Assembly (NCBI GenBank): GCA_021817125.1
Contig: JAKAWC010000004.1
Location: forward strand, 1-57,627
Direction of reading: 5' to 3'
DNA: 57,627 nt
Source: Microcaldota archaeon
Lineage (GTDB): Archaea; Micrarchaeota; Micrarchaeia; Micrarchaeales; CABMGC01
Shown: positions 48,375 to 57,403 of the stretch, piece after piece
Position numbering within the stretch: the stretch's first letter is position 1
Layout: each line of letters begins with the position of its first letter
Made by a program: the position numbers and the translations under genes
Notes under the pieces: model-generated
Told to the model about the DNA's origin: nothing
Database searches by the model: none
Seen by the model: the letters and a program-made list of their open reading frames with translations, nothing else

Positions 48375-49418
48375 TTGGCAAGGACGAATGATGGTACAAG
48401 CTACCTGAAGGAGGTCGGCAAGATAAAGAAGGAGGTCGACTTCAGGAAACGGGTTGACAAGCTTAAGCTGGTGCTCATATCTTTCCTGGCATTCAGCTTC
48501 GTGGTCTTCCTGGTAATAGCGGGGCTTGCGGTGCTGAACGAGGGGGTAGGCACTTTCGTTTCGACTCTCGAGTCGATCAATCTCTTCTATTTCTTCCTGG
48601 CGCTTGTCGTGATACTACTTGCAGACCTGATGATGTTCCCGAAGTGGCAGTTCTTCACGAGAAGGCTCGGGGTCAGGATCTCGTGGAAGAAGAACCTCCT
48701 AGTCTACCTGTCAATGTTTGCTATGGAGCTCACTCCCGGCAGGTGGGGGAGGGCTGTCGTTTCGTTTACATTGAATAGGATAACGGGCAAGGACTTCGGA
48801 GCGACATTCCCTGCGGTGGTCGCTGACGTTTTCACGGACTTCCTCGGCTTCGCGCTGCTGTCGCTCATAGCGATATTCTTCGTAGGTAGCAAGTACATCA
48901 TATCGTCGCTCGTGATAATGATCTTACTGCTGATACCGTTTGCATTCATGTTCCACAAGACACCGTTCAGGCTCTTCAAGAGGGCCCTCAGCAGAGTCTC
49001 GTTTATGAAGACATTCTTCGAAGTCGGGGAGATGTACTTCGAGAACAACACAAAGCTAGGGGGAGGGATATATGCGTATTCGCTGCTTTACACCCTACCG
49101 GCGATGTTCATGAACAGCGTGGCATTCTACCTTATCGTCTACAGTTTCGGCATACCGCTGAACATACTTTACCTGCCCGTGATAGTATTCATCTACACGT
49201 CATCCGCACTGTTCGGGATGATAACGGGAGTTCCGGGCAGCATCGGTGCTACAGAGACTGCGCTTATAGCGTATCTTGTCGCTTTCCTTGGGGGGCTCGG
49301 GGTGACATTCGGAATAGCAGCAGCGATAACCATCTTCACCAGGATAGCGAACCTCTGGTTCGTGGAGGCATTCGGGTTCGCAGCGATGGCTTACACGTTC
49401 AGGTACTGGAAGAAGTAG
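48375..49418 (+). CDS. UPF0104/lysylphosphatidylglycerol synthase TM region-like protein
   Basis: FAMELTPGRWGRAVVSFTLNRITGKDFGATFPAVVADVFTDFLGFALL; TTG start. Confidence 0.8.
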   Translation: MARTNDGTSYLKEVGKIKKEVDFRKRVDKLKLVLISFLAFSFVVFLVIAGLAVLNEGVGTFVSTLESINLFYFFLALVVILLADLMMFPKWQFFTRRLGVRISWKKNLLVYLSMFAMELTPGRWGRAVVSFTLNRITGKDFGATFPAVVADVFTDFLGFALLSLIAIFFVGSKYIISSLVIMILLLIPFAFMFHKTPFRLFKRALSRVSFMKTFFEVGEMYFENNTKLGGGIYAYSLLYTLPAMFMNSVAFYLIVYSFGIPLNILYLPVIVFIYTSSALFGMITGVPGSIGATETALIAYLVAFLGGLGVTFGIAAAITIFTRIANLWFVEAFGFAAMAYTFRYWKK

Positions 49419-49852
49419 TCGGACGCCTTTAGCGTCTGCACCATGTCTGATGTTGGTACCCGAAGCTCTCTTGAGGTCGGATTCTTGCCACGTGACCTCG
49501 GGTTAGAGGTCACTGTCAGCTCTACCTCCTGACCATCCCCGCTTGCACGCGAAAGGACGATGTCAATGCTACGCACGTTTGGGAAACGTGACCTAGGCAG
49601 CAGGAGCACCCACCCAATGTGGTCATCTCGGAAGGAGAACCGTACGTGCATCTCAGCCGCAAGCTCCTGGAGCGATGATATGACACGGTTCGTCAGTTTG
49701 GCGAGAACGTTGGCCCTCCCATCTTTTCCATCATCCAGTTCGTGCCACGCTATGAGTTCTCGCCTCTGCATGGCCTTTAGCGCCTGTGCCGCAGCGTTGG
49801 CTGGAGGGGCTGCAACGCTCACTGTCGGCGCTATTGCTATGGTCTCGTTCAT
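49391..49852 (-). CDS. Hypothetical protein
   Basis: 153-aa ORF, convergent 28-bp overlap with upstream gene. Confidence 0.6.
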   Translation of the reverse strand: MNETIAIAPTVSVAAPPANAAAQALKAMQRRELIAWHELDDGKDGRANVLAKLTNRVISSLQELAAEMHVRFSFRDDHIGWVLLLPRSRFPNVRSIDIVLSRASGDGQEVELTVTSNPRSRGKNPTSRELRVPTSDMVQTLKASDYFFQYLNV

Positions 49853-49891
49853 ACTTCCACTCAGGACTAGGATTAATATTAGGGCAAGCTA

Positions 49892-50650
49892 TTATTTAAG
49901 GCTATTTGCCCGGAGGGATTCCTCTTCTGCAAAGTTGAGCCTTGCGGGGATTATCAACGCCGTTGCCTTCGCCCTATCCGATGTCGCCTTGCCGATGGTG
50001 GTATAGTCTATCGCCTGGATGTTCCTGCCGATGTCGCATAGGACTATGACTCTGGTGTCTGGGGTCAGGACCCCGTAGCCCTTCTCCTCCTCGGCTTTCA
50101 GGAGCAGTGCTACGGCTTCGGAGGCGTTCATGTGCCTGCCCTCGGCCGCATCTATATCCAGCAGGACAAGCGTGTGCTGCCCATTGGACTGATTCTTCAT
50201 TATGACATCCAAGAACGAAGTTGGCTTGTACTTCGCACTCCAGAAGGGCACTGTTGTGGTGGGCCCGAACCGGTAGATATCGAGCCCGCTTACACCTATC
50301 GCTGCGGAAAAGATGGATGACGAGTGGAACACCTCGACGCTTGCACCGACCTTTTTGGCGGCGTCGGCGACAATATGGTGTGTTGTTGCGACCAGTGGGT
50401 CCCCGGGGATCAGCAGCGCGATGTTCTTTGTCTTGGAGTCCTTGATGGTCGCATCCACATTCTCTTCCAGGTCGGATCTCTTGATGAACTGGATCCTCTT
50501 TCCAGTCTCCTTCTCCAGGAAGTCGATATACCCCCCTGGCAGTATGGTAGTATATTGCTCCGCGAGGACGCGATCGGCGCTCTTAAGCGCTTCGAGCGCC
50601 CTTACAGAGAGGTCCTTGGTCTCCAGGCCAAGGCCGATGAGCATTAGCAT
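49892..50650 (-). CDS. dph5: Diphthine synthase
   Basis: MLMLIGLGLETKDLSVRALEALKSADRVLAEQYT; ALLIPGDPLVATTH. Confidence 0.94.
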   Translation of the reverse strand: MLMLIGLGLETKDLSVRALEALKSADRVLAEQYTTILPGGYIDFLEKETGKRIQFIKRSDLEENVDATIKDSKTKNIALLIPGDPLVATTHHIVADAAKKVGASVEVFHSSSIFSAAIGVSGLDIYRFGPTTTVPFWSAKYKPTSFLDVIMKNQSNGQHTLVLLDIDAAEGRHMNASEAVALLLKAEEEKGYGVLTPDTRVIVLCDIGRNIQAIDYTTIGKATSDRAKATALIIPARLNFAEEESLRANSLK

Positions 50651-50654
50651 ACGT

Positions 50655-51617
50655 TCAATCCTTTATTCCATCGAGGGAGATCTTGATGACCGCTTCTCCT
50701 TCAGGCTGGCTTGGCGAGTCCACGAGCCGGACTATCCGCTTCTCCTCCTTTGATTTCCGCATGTAGAGCCGTGTGGTGGCTGCGTGCGCGACTATGTTGC
50801 CACCGACAGGCGTCGTCGGGTCCCCGAACATTATGCCCGGGTTGTCCATGACCTGGTTCGTTATGTAGACGGCTAGGCCGTGTGCGTCGGCCAGCTGCTG
50901 CAGTTTGTGGATGTGCGTATTGAGCTTCTGCTGCCTCTCTCCGAGAGCCCCCCTCCCGAGGTACTCAGACCTGAAGAGAGACATGAGCGAATCGACCACT
51001 ATGAGCCTGATGTTGTTCTCCCGGATGAGCTTGTCTGCGCGGTCGAGAGTGAGCATCTGCTGCTCTGTGTTCTCGGCGCGGACTACGAATATGCCATTTA
51101 GGGCCTCTTTCGGATCCATTCCCTTTGCCTTCGCTATCGACTCGATCCGCTCGGGCCTGAAAGTGCCCTCCGTGTCGAGGAAGAGAACCTTCCCGCCTAG
51201 CCCTCCCTTGTCCGTCGGGAGTTGAACGTCGACGCATAGCTGGAACCCAAGCTGGGTCTTTCCAGAGGCGAACCTGCCATACGTCTCGGTTATCCCCTGT
51301 GCCTCTACGCCCCCTCCGAGAAGCTCGTCGAGCTCCTTCGAATTTGTCGATATCCGCCCGAGAGATTTCCTCTTCTCGTAGACGTCAGATGCTGAAGAAT
51401 AATTGAGCGTTGTTGCCTGCTTTGCCGCCTCTACCGCCTTCTTCGCGGCGTCGACACTTATGTCTGCGATATCAGATAGATCGTGCGGCGATGAGGTCGC
51501 CACCTTCTCTAGGGTGGATATGTCTGCTGCCCTGAGCTTCTCTGCCGATGCGGGCCCTATGCCCGGCAGATCCTCTAGCTCTTTTACAACTACAGTCTTC
51601 TCTTTTTCCTTTGGCAC
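50655..51617 (-). CDS. radA: DNA repair/recombination protein RadA
   Basis: LEDLPGIGPASAEKLRAA HhH; GRFASGKTQLGFQL; LFLDTEGTFRPERI. Confidence 0.96.
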   Translation of the reverse strand: MPKEKEKTVVVKELEDLPGIGPASAEKLRAADISTLEKVATSSPHDLSDIADISVDAAKKAVEAAKQATTLNYSSASDVYEKRKSLGRISTNSKELDELLGGGVEAQGITETYGRFASGKTQLGFQLCVDVQLPTDKGGLGGKVLFLDTEGTFRPERIESIAKAKGMDPKEALNGIFVVRAENTEQQMLTLDRADKLIRENNIRLIVVDSLMSLFRSEYLGRGALGERQQKLNTHIHKLQQLADAHGLAVYITNQVMDNPGIMFGDPTTPVGGNIVAHAATTRLYMRKSKEEKRIVRLVDSPSQPEGEAVIKISLDGIKD

Positions 51618-51695
51618 CCTCCCACCATTTATATCGACAAAAAGTATACAGAATAGATTAACCTTTCAAAGATATATACCTTTGCCTGGAGCTGC

Positions 51696-52061
51696 TTACT
51701 GCCTGTGTGCGTCGGCTAGGGGCTTCTTCGTGGAGGCGACGTTCACCTGAGTGGGGGAGACGTTCTGCGGGCTCCTGTTGCCTGCACCCTGCTCGGATGG
51801 GCTGGCCGTAGCTTGGAGCGTGTCGACCAGCACCCACGTCTTGAACGGTTCTCCGACTGCGGGCTTGGAGGTGCTGGTGTAGTGTCTGACCCCGTTGAAC
51901 TCGGTGTAGGTGAATCCGGGATATCGGGGGTCTATACTGGGCTGCGGCTCTTCCGCCTCCTCTTTTTCCCATTGGGGCATGGTCATCGGAGAAGACCCGT
52001 CGTCGGTATTGGGCACAAGGCTGAGGGCATCGCGTTGCGCGACTGGCTGAGCTGTTTTCAT
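51696..52061 (-). CDS. Hypothetical, likely disordered
   Basis: 121-aa Pro/Ser/Thr-rich ORF. Confidence 0.55.
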   Translation of the reverse strand: MKTAQPVAQRDALSLVPNTDDGSSPMTMPQWEKEEAEEPQPSIDPRYPGFTYTEFNGVRHYTSTSKPAVGEPFKTWVLVDTLQATASPSEQGAGNRSPQNVSPTQVNVASTKKPLADAHRQ

Positions 52062-52210
52062 GTTGAAACCTTAGGTAAATTTATTTGAGGGACATATAAA
52101 CTTTTGCTTTGTTTTGTCCACAACAAAGGTTTTAAACGTTGGTAGCGTATTAGTGTATAAACATATTTCAGGGCTCCGCCAGGAGGGGTAGCTGTCGTCG
52201 GAAAATAAAA

Positions 52211-52267
52211 AGGAAGAGGCCAGCACGTTCGCACGCGCTGGCAAGGCGACCAGTTTCTCTTCCTACA
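52211..52267 (+). ncRNA. Candidate structured RNA, weakly H/ACA-like
   Basis: AGGAAGAG (52211-52218)/CTCTTCCT (52257-52264) stem enclosing GCCAGCACG-TTCGCA-CGCGCTGGC, followed by ACA (52265-52267). Confidence 0.4.
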
Positions 52268-52351
52268 GTAGAGAACCCGTGATTATAATAAGGAAAAGCA
52301 GTTTTAAAAAGCTTGCGAAATAGTGGAATATATCATAAAGATGGAATCAAA

Positions 52352-53026
52352 ATGCGGACTTTTCTGACGTTAGACGCCAAGGGAGTATTGCTGGCCCTCT
52401 TGCTGGGACTGGGGGTGCTCTACCTGGGCGGCAATGAGGGGGTCTTCTTCCTACTTGTGCTCTTCGGCTTCCTGATTTTGTCGGCGATAGTGACCCGGAT
52501 AGGGGAACGCGGCAAGAAGGCGATAAAGGTATACGAGCGCGCCAGGGGCTGGAAGAACGTCCTGGCGAACGGCTTGATGCCGCTTGTCGTCGCTGGGTTG
52601 TACTACTTTAATCAGTACGGCAACCAGTTCGTGCGCCCCGAGGTGCTAGTCCTTTCTTACGTGGCGACAGTGGCTGCCATAACTGCAGACAAGTTCTCTA
52701 GTGAAATAGGGGTCCTGAATGGAGACCCGCTCATACTTGCGACGTTAAAGATGGGTGTGAAGGGCAAGTCTGGGGGCGTATCCGCCCTGGGGCTCGTGGC
52801 AGGTCTGTTCGGCTCCTTCGTCATAAGCTTGTCGATATTCGCGATTTCCCTGCCGTGGACCTTCATGATTCCATTGATATTCGTTGGTTTCTTCGGCAAC
52901 ATAATCGACTCGCTGCTGGGTTACTTTGAGGATCAGGGGTATGGGAACAAGTTCTCAACGAATTTTATGTGCAGCCTCTCGGCATGGGTGCTCATAATGA
53001 CGATACTAGTGTTCGCAAAAGTATAA
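52352..53026 (+). CDS. DUF92 family membrane protein
   Basis: ATVAAITADKFSSEIGVLNGDPLILATLKMGVKGKSGGVSALGLVAGLFGS; GNIIDSLLGYFEDQGYGNKFSTNFMCSL. Confidence 0.85.
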   Translation: MRTFLTLDAKGVLLALLLGLGVLYLGGNEGVFFLLVLFGFLILSAIVTRIGERGKKAIKVYERARGWKNVLANGLMPLVVAGLYYFNQYGNQFVRPEVLVLSYVATVAAITADKFSSEIGVLNGDPLILATLKMGVKGKSGGVSALGLVAGLFGSFVISLSIFAISLPWTFMIPLIFVGFFGNIIDSLLGYFEDQGYGNKFSTNFMCSLSAWVLIMTILVFAKV

Positions 53027-53126
53027 TTTGGCCGATTTGGTGGGCGTAACCCTTCGGGGTTGGAACGTGAAGTAAACATAGGTATTTAAATAAAAAAACC
53101 CATAATTGTATGCTGATGTTGATAAA

Positions 53127-53849
53127 ATGACCAAGACCCCCCACAAGAACGGCGTTAGGAAGGCAGCCCCCTATGCTCAGGCTAAGAAGAAGGCCAACAA
53201 GAAGGTGCTGAAGCTCACGGCGAGACGGGCCAAGCACGATAGGATGCCTAGGAAGGCGGTTGGATCGACCGGGAAGAACGCTGTTCATGTTTCTAAGACG
53301 CGGAAGCCGAAGGCAATGGCATTCGTTGCGCCTGAAATGGTCGTTTCGCCCCACCAAGTACGCTCCGAGGAGGTCATGAGGGACCCGAAGTTCGCAGAGT
53401 ACCTCGGAAGGAAGGTCGGAAAGAGGGCTGTAGAAGTGGTTACCATACTCGCAACGCCGCAGACGGATGAGAAGGTTGCCGAGGTCATGGCGGTCAAGGT
53501 CAACGAGGTCAGGAGGATGCTTAACGTACTCAACAGTTACAGCCTTGTGAGGTATGATGTTAATAAGGACAACAAGGGCTGGCTTACGTTCAAGTGGTAT
53601 CTGGATAGGGAGAAGATCGCTGAGTTCGGTGACAACGTCATAGCTAAGGAGGGTAGGACGGAGTATTCGCTGCCACAGGGCTGCAATGACTTCTTTGTGT
53701 GTGACACCTGCTACAAGGACCAGAAGCTTGTGCTTCCATTCGACAACGCATTTGAGTCAGCGTTCAAGTGTGAGTGTGGGAGCAAACTGCGTATGATTTC
53801 CAGGCAGGAGACAGAGGCACTCTTCGCCCAAGACGGAAAGGTATTATAA
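53127..53849 (+). CDS. tfe: Transcription factor E-like protein with basic N-terminal extension
   Basis: TDEKVAEVMAVKVNEVRRMLNVLNSYSLVRYDVNKDNKGWLTFKWYLDR; zinc ribbon CDTCYKDQ...FKCECGSKL. Confidence 0.85.
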   Translation: MTKTPHKNGVRKAAPYAQAKKKANKKVLKLTARRAKHDRMPRKAVGSTGKNAVHVSKTRKPKAMAFVAPEMVVSPHQVRSEEVMRDPKFAEYLGRKVGKRAVEVVTILATPQTDEKVAEVMAVKVNEVRRMLNVLNSYSLVRYDVNKDNKGWLTFKWYLDREKIAEFGDNVIAKEGRTEYSLPQGCNDFFVCDTCYKDQKLVLPFDNAFESAFKCECGSKLRMISRQETEALFAQDGKVL

Positions 53850-53878
53850 CTCTTTCAGGTTAATCTTTTGTGTTCTGT

Positions 53879-53953
53879 AGCGGGGTAGAGTAGCCTGGAG
53901 TGCTCGTCGGGCTCATAACCCGAAGATCGTTGGTTCAAATCCAGCCCCCGCTA
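53879..53953 (+). tRNA. Initiator tRNA-Met(CAT)
   Basis: A1-T72 with AGCGGGG/CCCCGCT; anticodon arm TCGGG-CTCATAA-CCCGA. Confidence 0.92.
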
Positions 53954-53974
53954 TCCCGTTTATGACTGCCACCA

Positions 53975-54084
53975 CCCCACAATTCCACAAATCGGTCATC
54001 TTTATATTATATTAGCAATTAATAGATCATCAAAACAAAGTAATGATGGGGTCTTTGTTTGTATTTTTTAATGGAAGTGTGGGG
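53975..54084. repeat. Imperfect inverted repeat flanking an AT-rich intergenic segment
   Basis: CCCCACAATTCCA (53975-53987) vs reverse complement of TGGAAGTGTGGGG (54072-54084), 12/13; nested AACAAAG/CTTTGTT. Confidence 0.6.
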
Positions 54085-54092
54085 TTAGGGAA

Positions 54093-54569
54093 ATGGTAAA
54101 CGAGACATCTGCTGAAGACATTTTCAAGAAACTGCAAGAAGAGAAGAAGACCGGCGAGCTGCTCCCACTCAACAAAGATTTCTACCATCTGATAGGGTCA
54201 CACAAAGCGGTCAGCAGCCAAGACATGCAAATGATTCAAGAACAGGAAAACATAGTGCGGCTCGTCAAGAACCTGAAGGAGAAGCGCATCCAGAAGATAC
54301 TCATTTACCTTGCTTACAGCAAACCACTCCCATCGCAGATCCCGCCAGAAGAAGAAGATTTATATAGAGAAATGCAGAAGATACTAAACAGAACATCAAC
54401 CCCCAGCAATAGGAACCAAAAGATAAGGATCCTCGCAGACATCCCGGAAGTGATCACGACAAAGGGAAACAAGATCGGGCCATTCAAGCAAGGACAGGTC
54501 ATCGAGACAGACAACCGAAATGATATTGAGTTTATTGTCAACAACAAACTCGGAGAAATAACAAACTGA
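54093..54569 (+). CDS. GINS-like replication protein
   Basis: LLPLNKDFYHLIG...KRIQKILIYLAYSKPLPSQIPPEEEDLYREM; C-terminal beta-like domain. Confidence 0.65.
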   Translation: MVNETSAEDIFKKLQEEKKTGELLPLNKDFYHLIGSHKAVSSQDMQMIQEQENIVRLVKNLKEKRIQKILIYLAYSKPLPSQIPPEEEDLYREMQKILNRTSTPSNRNQKIRILADIPEVITTKGNKIGPFKQGQVIETDNRNDIEFIVNNKLGEITN

Positions 54570-54577
54570 GTGATTTT

Positions 54578-54859
54578 ATGAAAGTACAGAAGGAGATGAA
54601 TGTTTATTGCCCATACTGCAACAAACACACGAAGCACAGCGCAAAGCTCTACAGTAGCAAGCCTGAGAGATGGATGAACGTCGGAAGGAGAAGGCACGAG
54701 AGGGCGATCCGTGGTTACGTAGGCAAGGTAGAGCCCGTGGCTCACTCAAAGAAGCCAGGCAAGAGGCAGAAGCTCATGCTCGAATGTTCGGTCTGCAAAA
54801 AGTATGTGGAGAGAGTCATCCACGGCAGGACAAAAAAGAAGCTCGAGATAGCTCGCTGA
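54578..54859 (+). CDS. rpl44e: Ribosomal protein eL42 (L44e)
   Basis: MNVYCPYCNKHTKHSAKLYS...MLECSVCKKYVERV. Confidence 0.95.
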   Translation: MKVQKEMNVYCPYCNKHTKHSAKLYSSKPERWMNVGRRRHERAIRGYVGKVEPVAHSKKPGKRQKLMLECSVCKKYVERVIHGRTKKKLEIAR

Positions 54860-54863
54860 GTAG

Positions 54864-55619
54864 ATGATAATACCAAAGAAGCTCCCAGACAAGGGAGACA
54901 TTGTCCTGATAAAAATCAACAAGGTCATGCGCTACGGTGCATACTGCGAGCTTGTCGAATACAAGATGGATGCATACCTCCCGATAGGCGAAGTGGCGTC
55001 AGGATGGATCAAGAACATCCACGAATTCATAAGGGAGGGGCAGAAGGACGCGGCAAAAGTCTCGTTCATCGATCCGGTGAAGAACACTGTAGACATATCT
55101 TTGAAAAAGGTCACTACGAAAGAGAAGAAAGACAAAATAAACGACCACAACCTCGAGAAGAGGGCCGAGAAAATATTTAACAACGCGATAGTCGCTTCAA
55201 AACTCGAGGCGAAGAAGCAGGAGATGCTCGCGGCAATCGCGCAGAAAGTGCCGACATACACCGAACTGATAACTCTGATCCACGAGAACAAAGAGGTCCT
55301 GCCGAAAGGCACCGATCCAAAGTTCAAGAAAATCCTCGAGGAGCTTGTCGAGAAGTCAATCCGACCAAGGATCTATCAGGTGTCCTACACAGTCGACCTC
55401 CAATCGTTTGACATGAAGAGGGGGATATCTCTGATAAAGAGTGTGTTGGCTGAAGTGGAAAAGGCAGGAGTCGCAGTGCTGTACATCGGCGCGCCGCACT
55501 ACCAGTTCACATCAGAAGGAAGCGATTATCCTACAGCGGAAAGCAAAATAAAGGCGGCAGAGAAGATCCTCGAAGCGCATAGAGAACTGAGCTTCAGCAT
55601 GAAATCAAACAAGGTTTGA
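54864..55619 (+). CDS. Translation initiation factor aIF2 alpha
   Basis: S1 domain GDIVLIKINKVMRYGAYCELVEYKMDAYLPIGEVASGWIKNIHEFIREGQ. Confidence 0.95.
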   Translation: MIIPKKLPDKGDIVLIKINKVMRYGAYCELVEYKMDAYLPIGEVASGWIKNIHEFIREGQKDAAKVSFIDPVKNTVDISLKKVTTKEKKDKINDHNLEKRAEKIFNNAIVASKLEAKKQEMLAAIAQKVPTYTELITLIHENKEVLPKGTDPKFKKILEELVEKSIRPRIYQVSYTVDLQSFDMKRGISLIKSVLAEVEKAGVAVLYIGAPHYQFTSEGSDYPTAESKIKAAEKILEAHRELSFSMKSNKV

Positions 55620-55621
55620 AG

Positions 55622-56425
55622 ATGGACAAGACCAAGATCTACTACAACAAGAAGGTGAAGCTCACCGATGCGGTGATGATAGTCGGACTTCCGGGGATAG
55701 GAAACGTCGGCAGCCTTGTCGGGAGGTATCTGAAGACAGAGTTCAACGCGGAGAAATTCGGTACGCTATACTCACCACACTTCCCCCACCAGGTAATCAT
55801 GACGAAGAAAGGAGGCATGAGGCTGGTCAGCAACAGGTTCTACCGCTTTAAGAACAAGGCACACGGCAAGGGGGGCAAAGGAGGCAAGAACCACAACGGC
55901 GACATAGTGCTGCTGGTAGGTGATACTCAGGCTGCGTCCCCAGAAGGGCAGTATGAAGTCAACGAGAAGATAATCCAGTTCTTTAAGCACATCGGCGGCA
56001 AGACTGTCTACACCATCGGCGGCTACAACATCAACAACCAGTATGTGCACACTCCACGCGTGTTCGGCGTGGCATCGAACAAAACGCTCAGGGCAACGCT
56101 TTCAAAGAGCGGCATCATATTCGGAAAGGCATCCGGCATGATCTGGGGGTCGGCGGGTCTCCTGCCAGCGTTTGCCAAGAAGCACAACCTCAATTCTGCC
56201 TGCATCATGGGTGAGACCGGTCTCCTGGAGATGGATGCAAACTCCGCGAAGAGCGTGCTCGAAGTCCTATCAAAGGTGCTCGGGATGAAGATCAACCTTG
56301 AAAACATCGACAAAATAAAGCAGGAGACCGAGAAGATGCTCAAGAACCTCGAGGACCTTGCTAAGCATGGGGAAGGGGGAACGGACAACAAGCCCAGCAG
56401 CGAAGGCATGACTTATATAAGATAA
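55622..56425 (+). CDS. PAC2-family (proteasome assembly chaperone-like) protein
   Basis: DAVMIVGLPGIGNVGSLVGRYLKTEF; GSAGLLPAFAKKHNLNSACIMGET. Confidence 0.9.
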   Translation: MDKTKIYYNKKVKLTDAVMIVGLPGIGNVGSLVGRYLKTEFNAEKFGTLYSPHFPHQVIMTKKGGMRLVSNRFYRFKNKAHGKGGKGGKNHNGDIVLLVGDTQAASPEGQYEVNEKIIQFFKHIGGKTVYTIGGYNINNQYVHTPRVFGVASNKTLRATLSKSGIIFGKASGMIWGSAGLLPAFAKKHNLNSACIMGETGLLEMDANSAKSVLEVLSKVLGMKINLENIDKIKQETEKMLKNLEDLAKHGEGGTDNKPSSEGMTYIR

Positions 56426-56442
56426 CGGATTATCCTAACCGT

Positions 56443-56515
56443 GCGATCTTAGTCTAGCCTGGTAGGACTTTGGCTTCCCAAGCCAACAACCCGGGTTCAA
56501 ATCCCGGAGGTCGCA
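56443..56515 (+). tRNA. tRNA-Gly(CCC)
   Basis: Acceptor GCGATCT/AGGTCGC, D stem GTCT/GGAC, anticodon arm TTGGC-TTCCCAA-GCCAA, T arm CCGGG/CCCGG. Confidence 0.9.
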
Positions 56516-56557
56516 CCTTGTATTTTGTCACCAATTGATTCTAATTGCCAATGAGTT

Positions 56558-56737
56558 TTGCCAGCTGGGGCCCAGATCCCTTCCTACGAAGTTCAAATCC
56601 CACCCCTTCCACCTGGAAGTCTTACACCGGACGGAAGATCGAAAATGGTTTTGGTGCCAAAGAACCGAATCACAGTGTCTGCGCCGTTCGAAGTGAAGGA
56701 TAGGCGCCAAAAGAACGAAATCAGAAAGAAGCTATAA
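56558..56737 (+). CDS. Possible 59-aa basic small protein (TTG start; not in ORF track)
   Basis: MPAGAQIPSYEVQIPPLPPGSLTPDGRSKMVLVPKNRITVSAPFEVKDRRQKNEIRKKL. Confidence 0.4.
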   Translation: MPAGAQIPSYEVQIPPLPPGSLTPDGRSKMVLVPKNRITVSAPFEVKDRRQKNEIRKKL

Positions 56738-56761
56738 ATACAGCAGAACAACAATAATCTA

Positions 56762-57403
56762 GTGATTATGATGACAGTAGCATTACAACCCAGAAGATCA
56801 AGTCAGGAGACCAAGACTCCCTGCCCAAGGGTGCCAGACGGGCAGGCTCTCACACCGGTCAGGGATGCGTTCCAGACTGCGAAGTCGCTGGGCGGACCCC
56901 TTTGGACTGCAACCGAAGCGATTGGAGATGTAGGCGAACTGGCAAAGGCGAAGGAAGGTGGGTACATACTGGCTGTAGATCCGAAAGATCTGCCAAGAAC
57001 TGAGGGCTGGTATATCATCACGCGCAAGGACGGAAAAGTGACTTATGAATTTATAAAACCCAAGAGGGGCGAGGACATCCCCGAGAAAATAGGGATGCTC
57101 TTATCAAAGGGACGCTACAACGAAGTATTATATATAACTGAAAGAGCAATAAAAGCCGCTGAGAAAGGGGGTGCCGTGGCGCTAAGCATCGACTACTACT
57201 GCTACGGCAGGATTAGGAGGCGCCTCTACATCAATGACAGGCCGAACGTCGGTGCTCGGGTGGGGCTGTCAGGCAAAGCCCGCGAAGCTGGTGCGCTGCT
57301 TGGCGAAATCACAGCCGATATGGAATCCCTGAAAACAGGTCTGTCCGCCTTGCAGGAAAAGGTTACGGCGCTGCAAAACGCCCTTAGGGATACAAAGCAA
57401 TAA
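56762..57403 (+). CDS. Hypothetical with C-terminal coiled coil
   Basis: C-terminal heptad-like LLGEITADMESLKTGLSALQEKVTALQNALRDTKQ. Confidence 0.65.
   Translation: MIMMTVALQPRRSSQETKTPCPRVPDGQALTPVRDAFQTAKSLGGPLWTATEAIGDVGELAKAKEGGYILAVDPKDLPRTEGWYIITRKDGKVTYEFIKPKRGEDIPEKIGMLLSKGRYNEVLYITERAIKAAEKGGAVALSIDYYCYGRIRRRLYINDRPNVGARVGLSGKAREAGALLGEITADMESLKTGLSALQEKVTALQNALRDTKQ

Noticed and set aside
56580-56620. tRNA 3'-end-like sequence GTTCAAATCCCACCCCTTCCACC (split tRNA or integration scar)
   Set aside because: The 5' T-stem strand (CGAAG) does not pair with CCCAC, it does not match adjacent tRNA-Gly, and the segment reads through as VQIPPLPP of a small ORF
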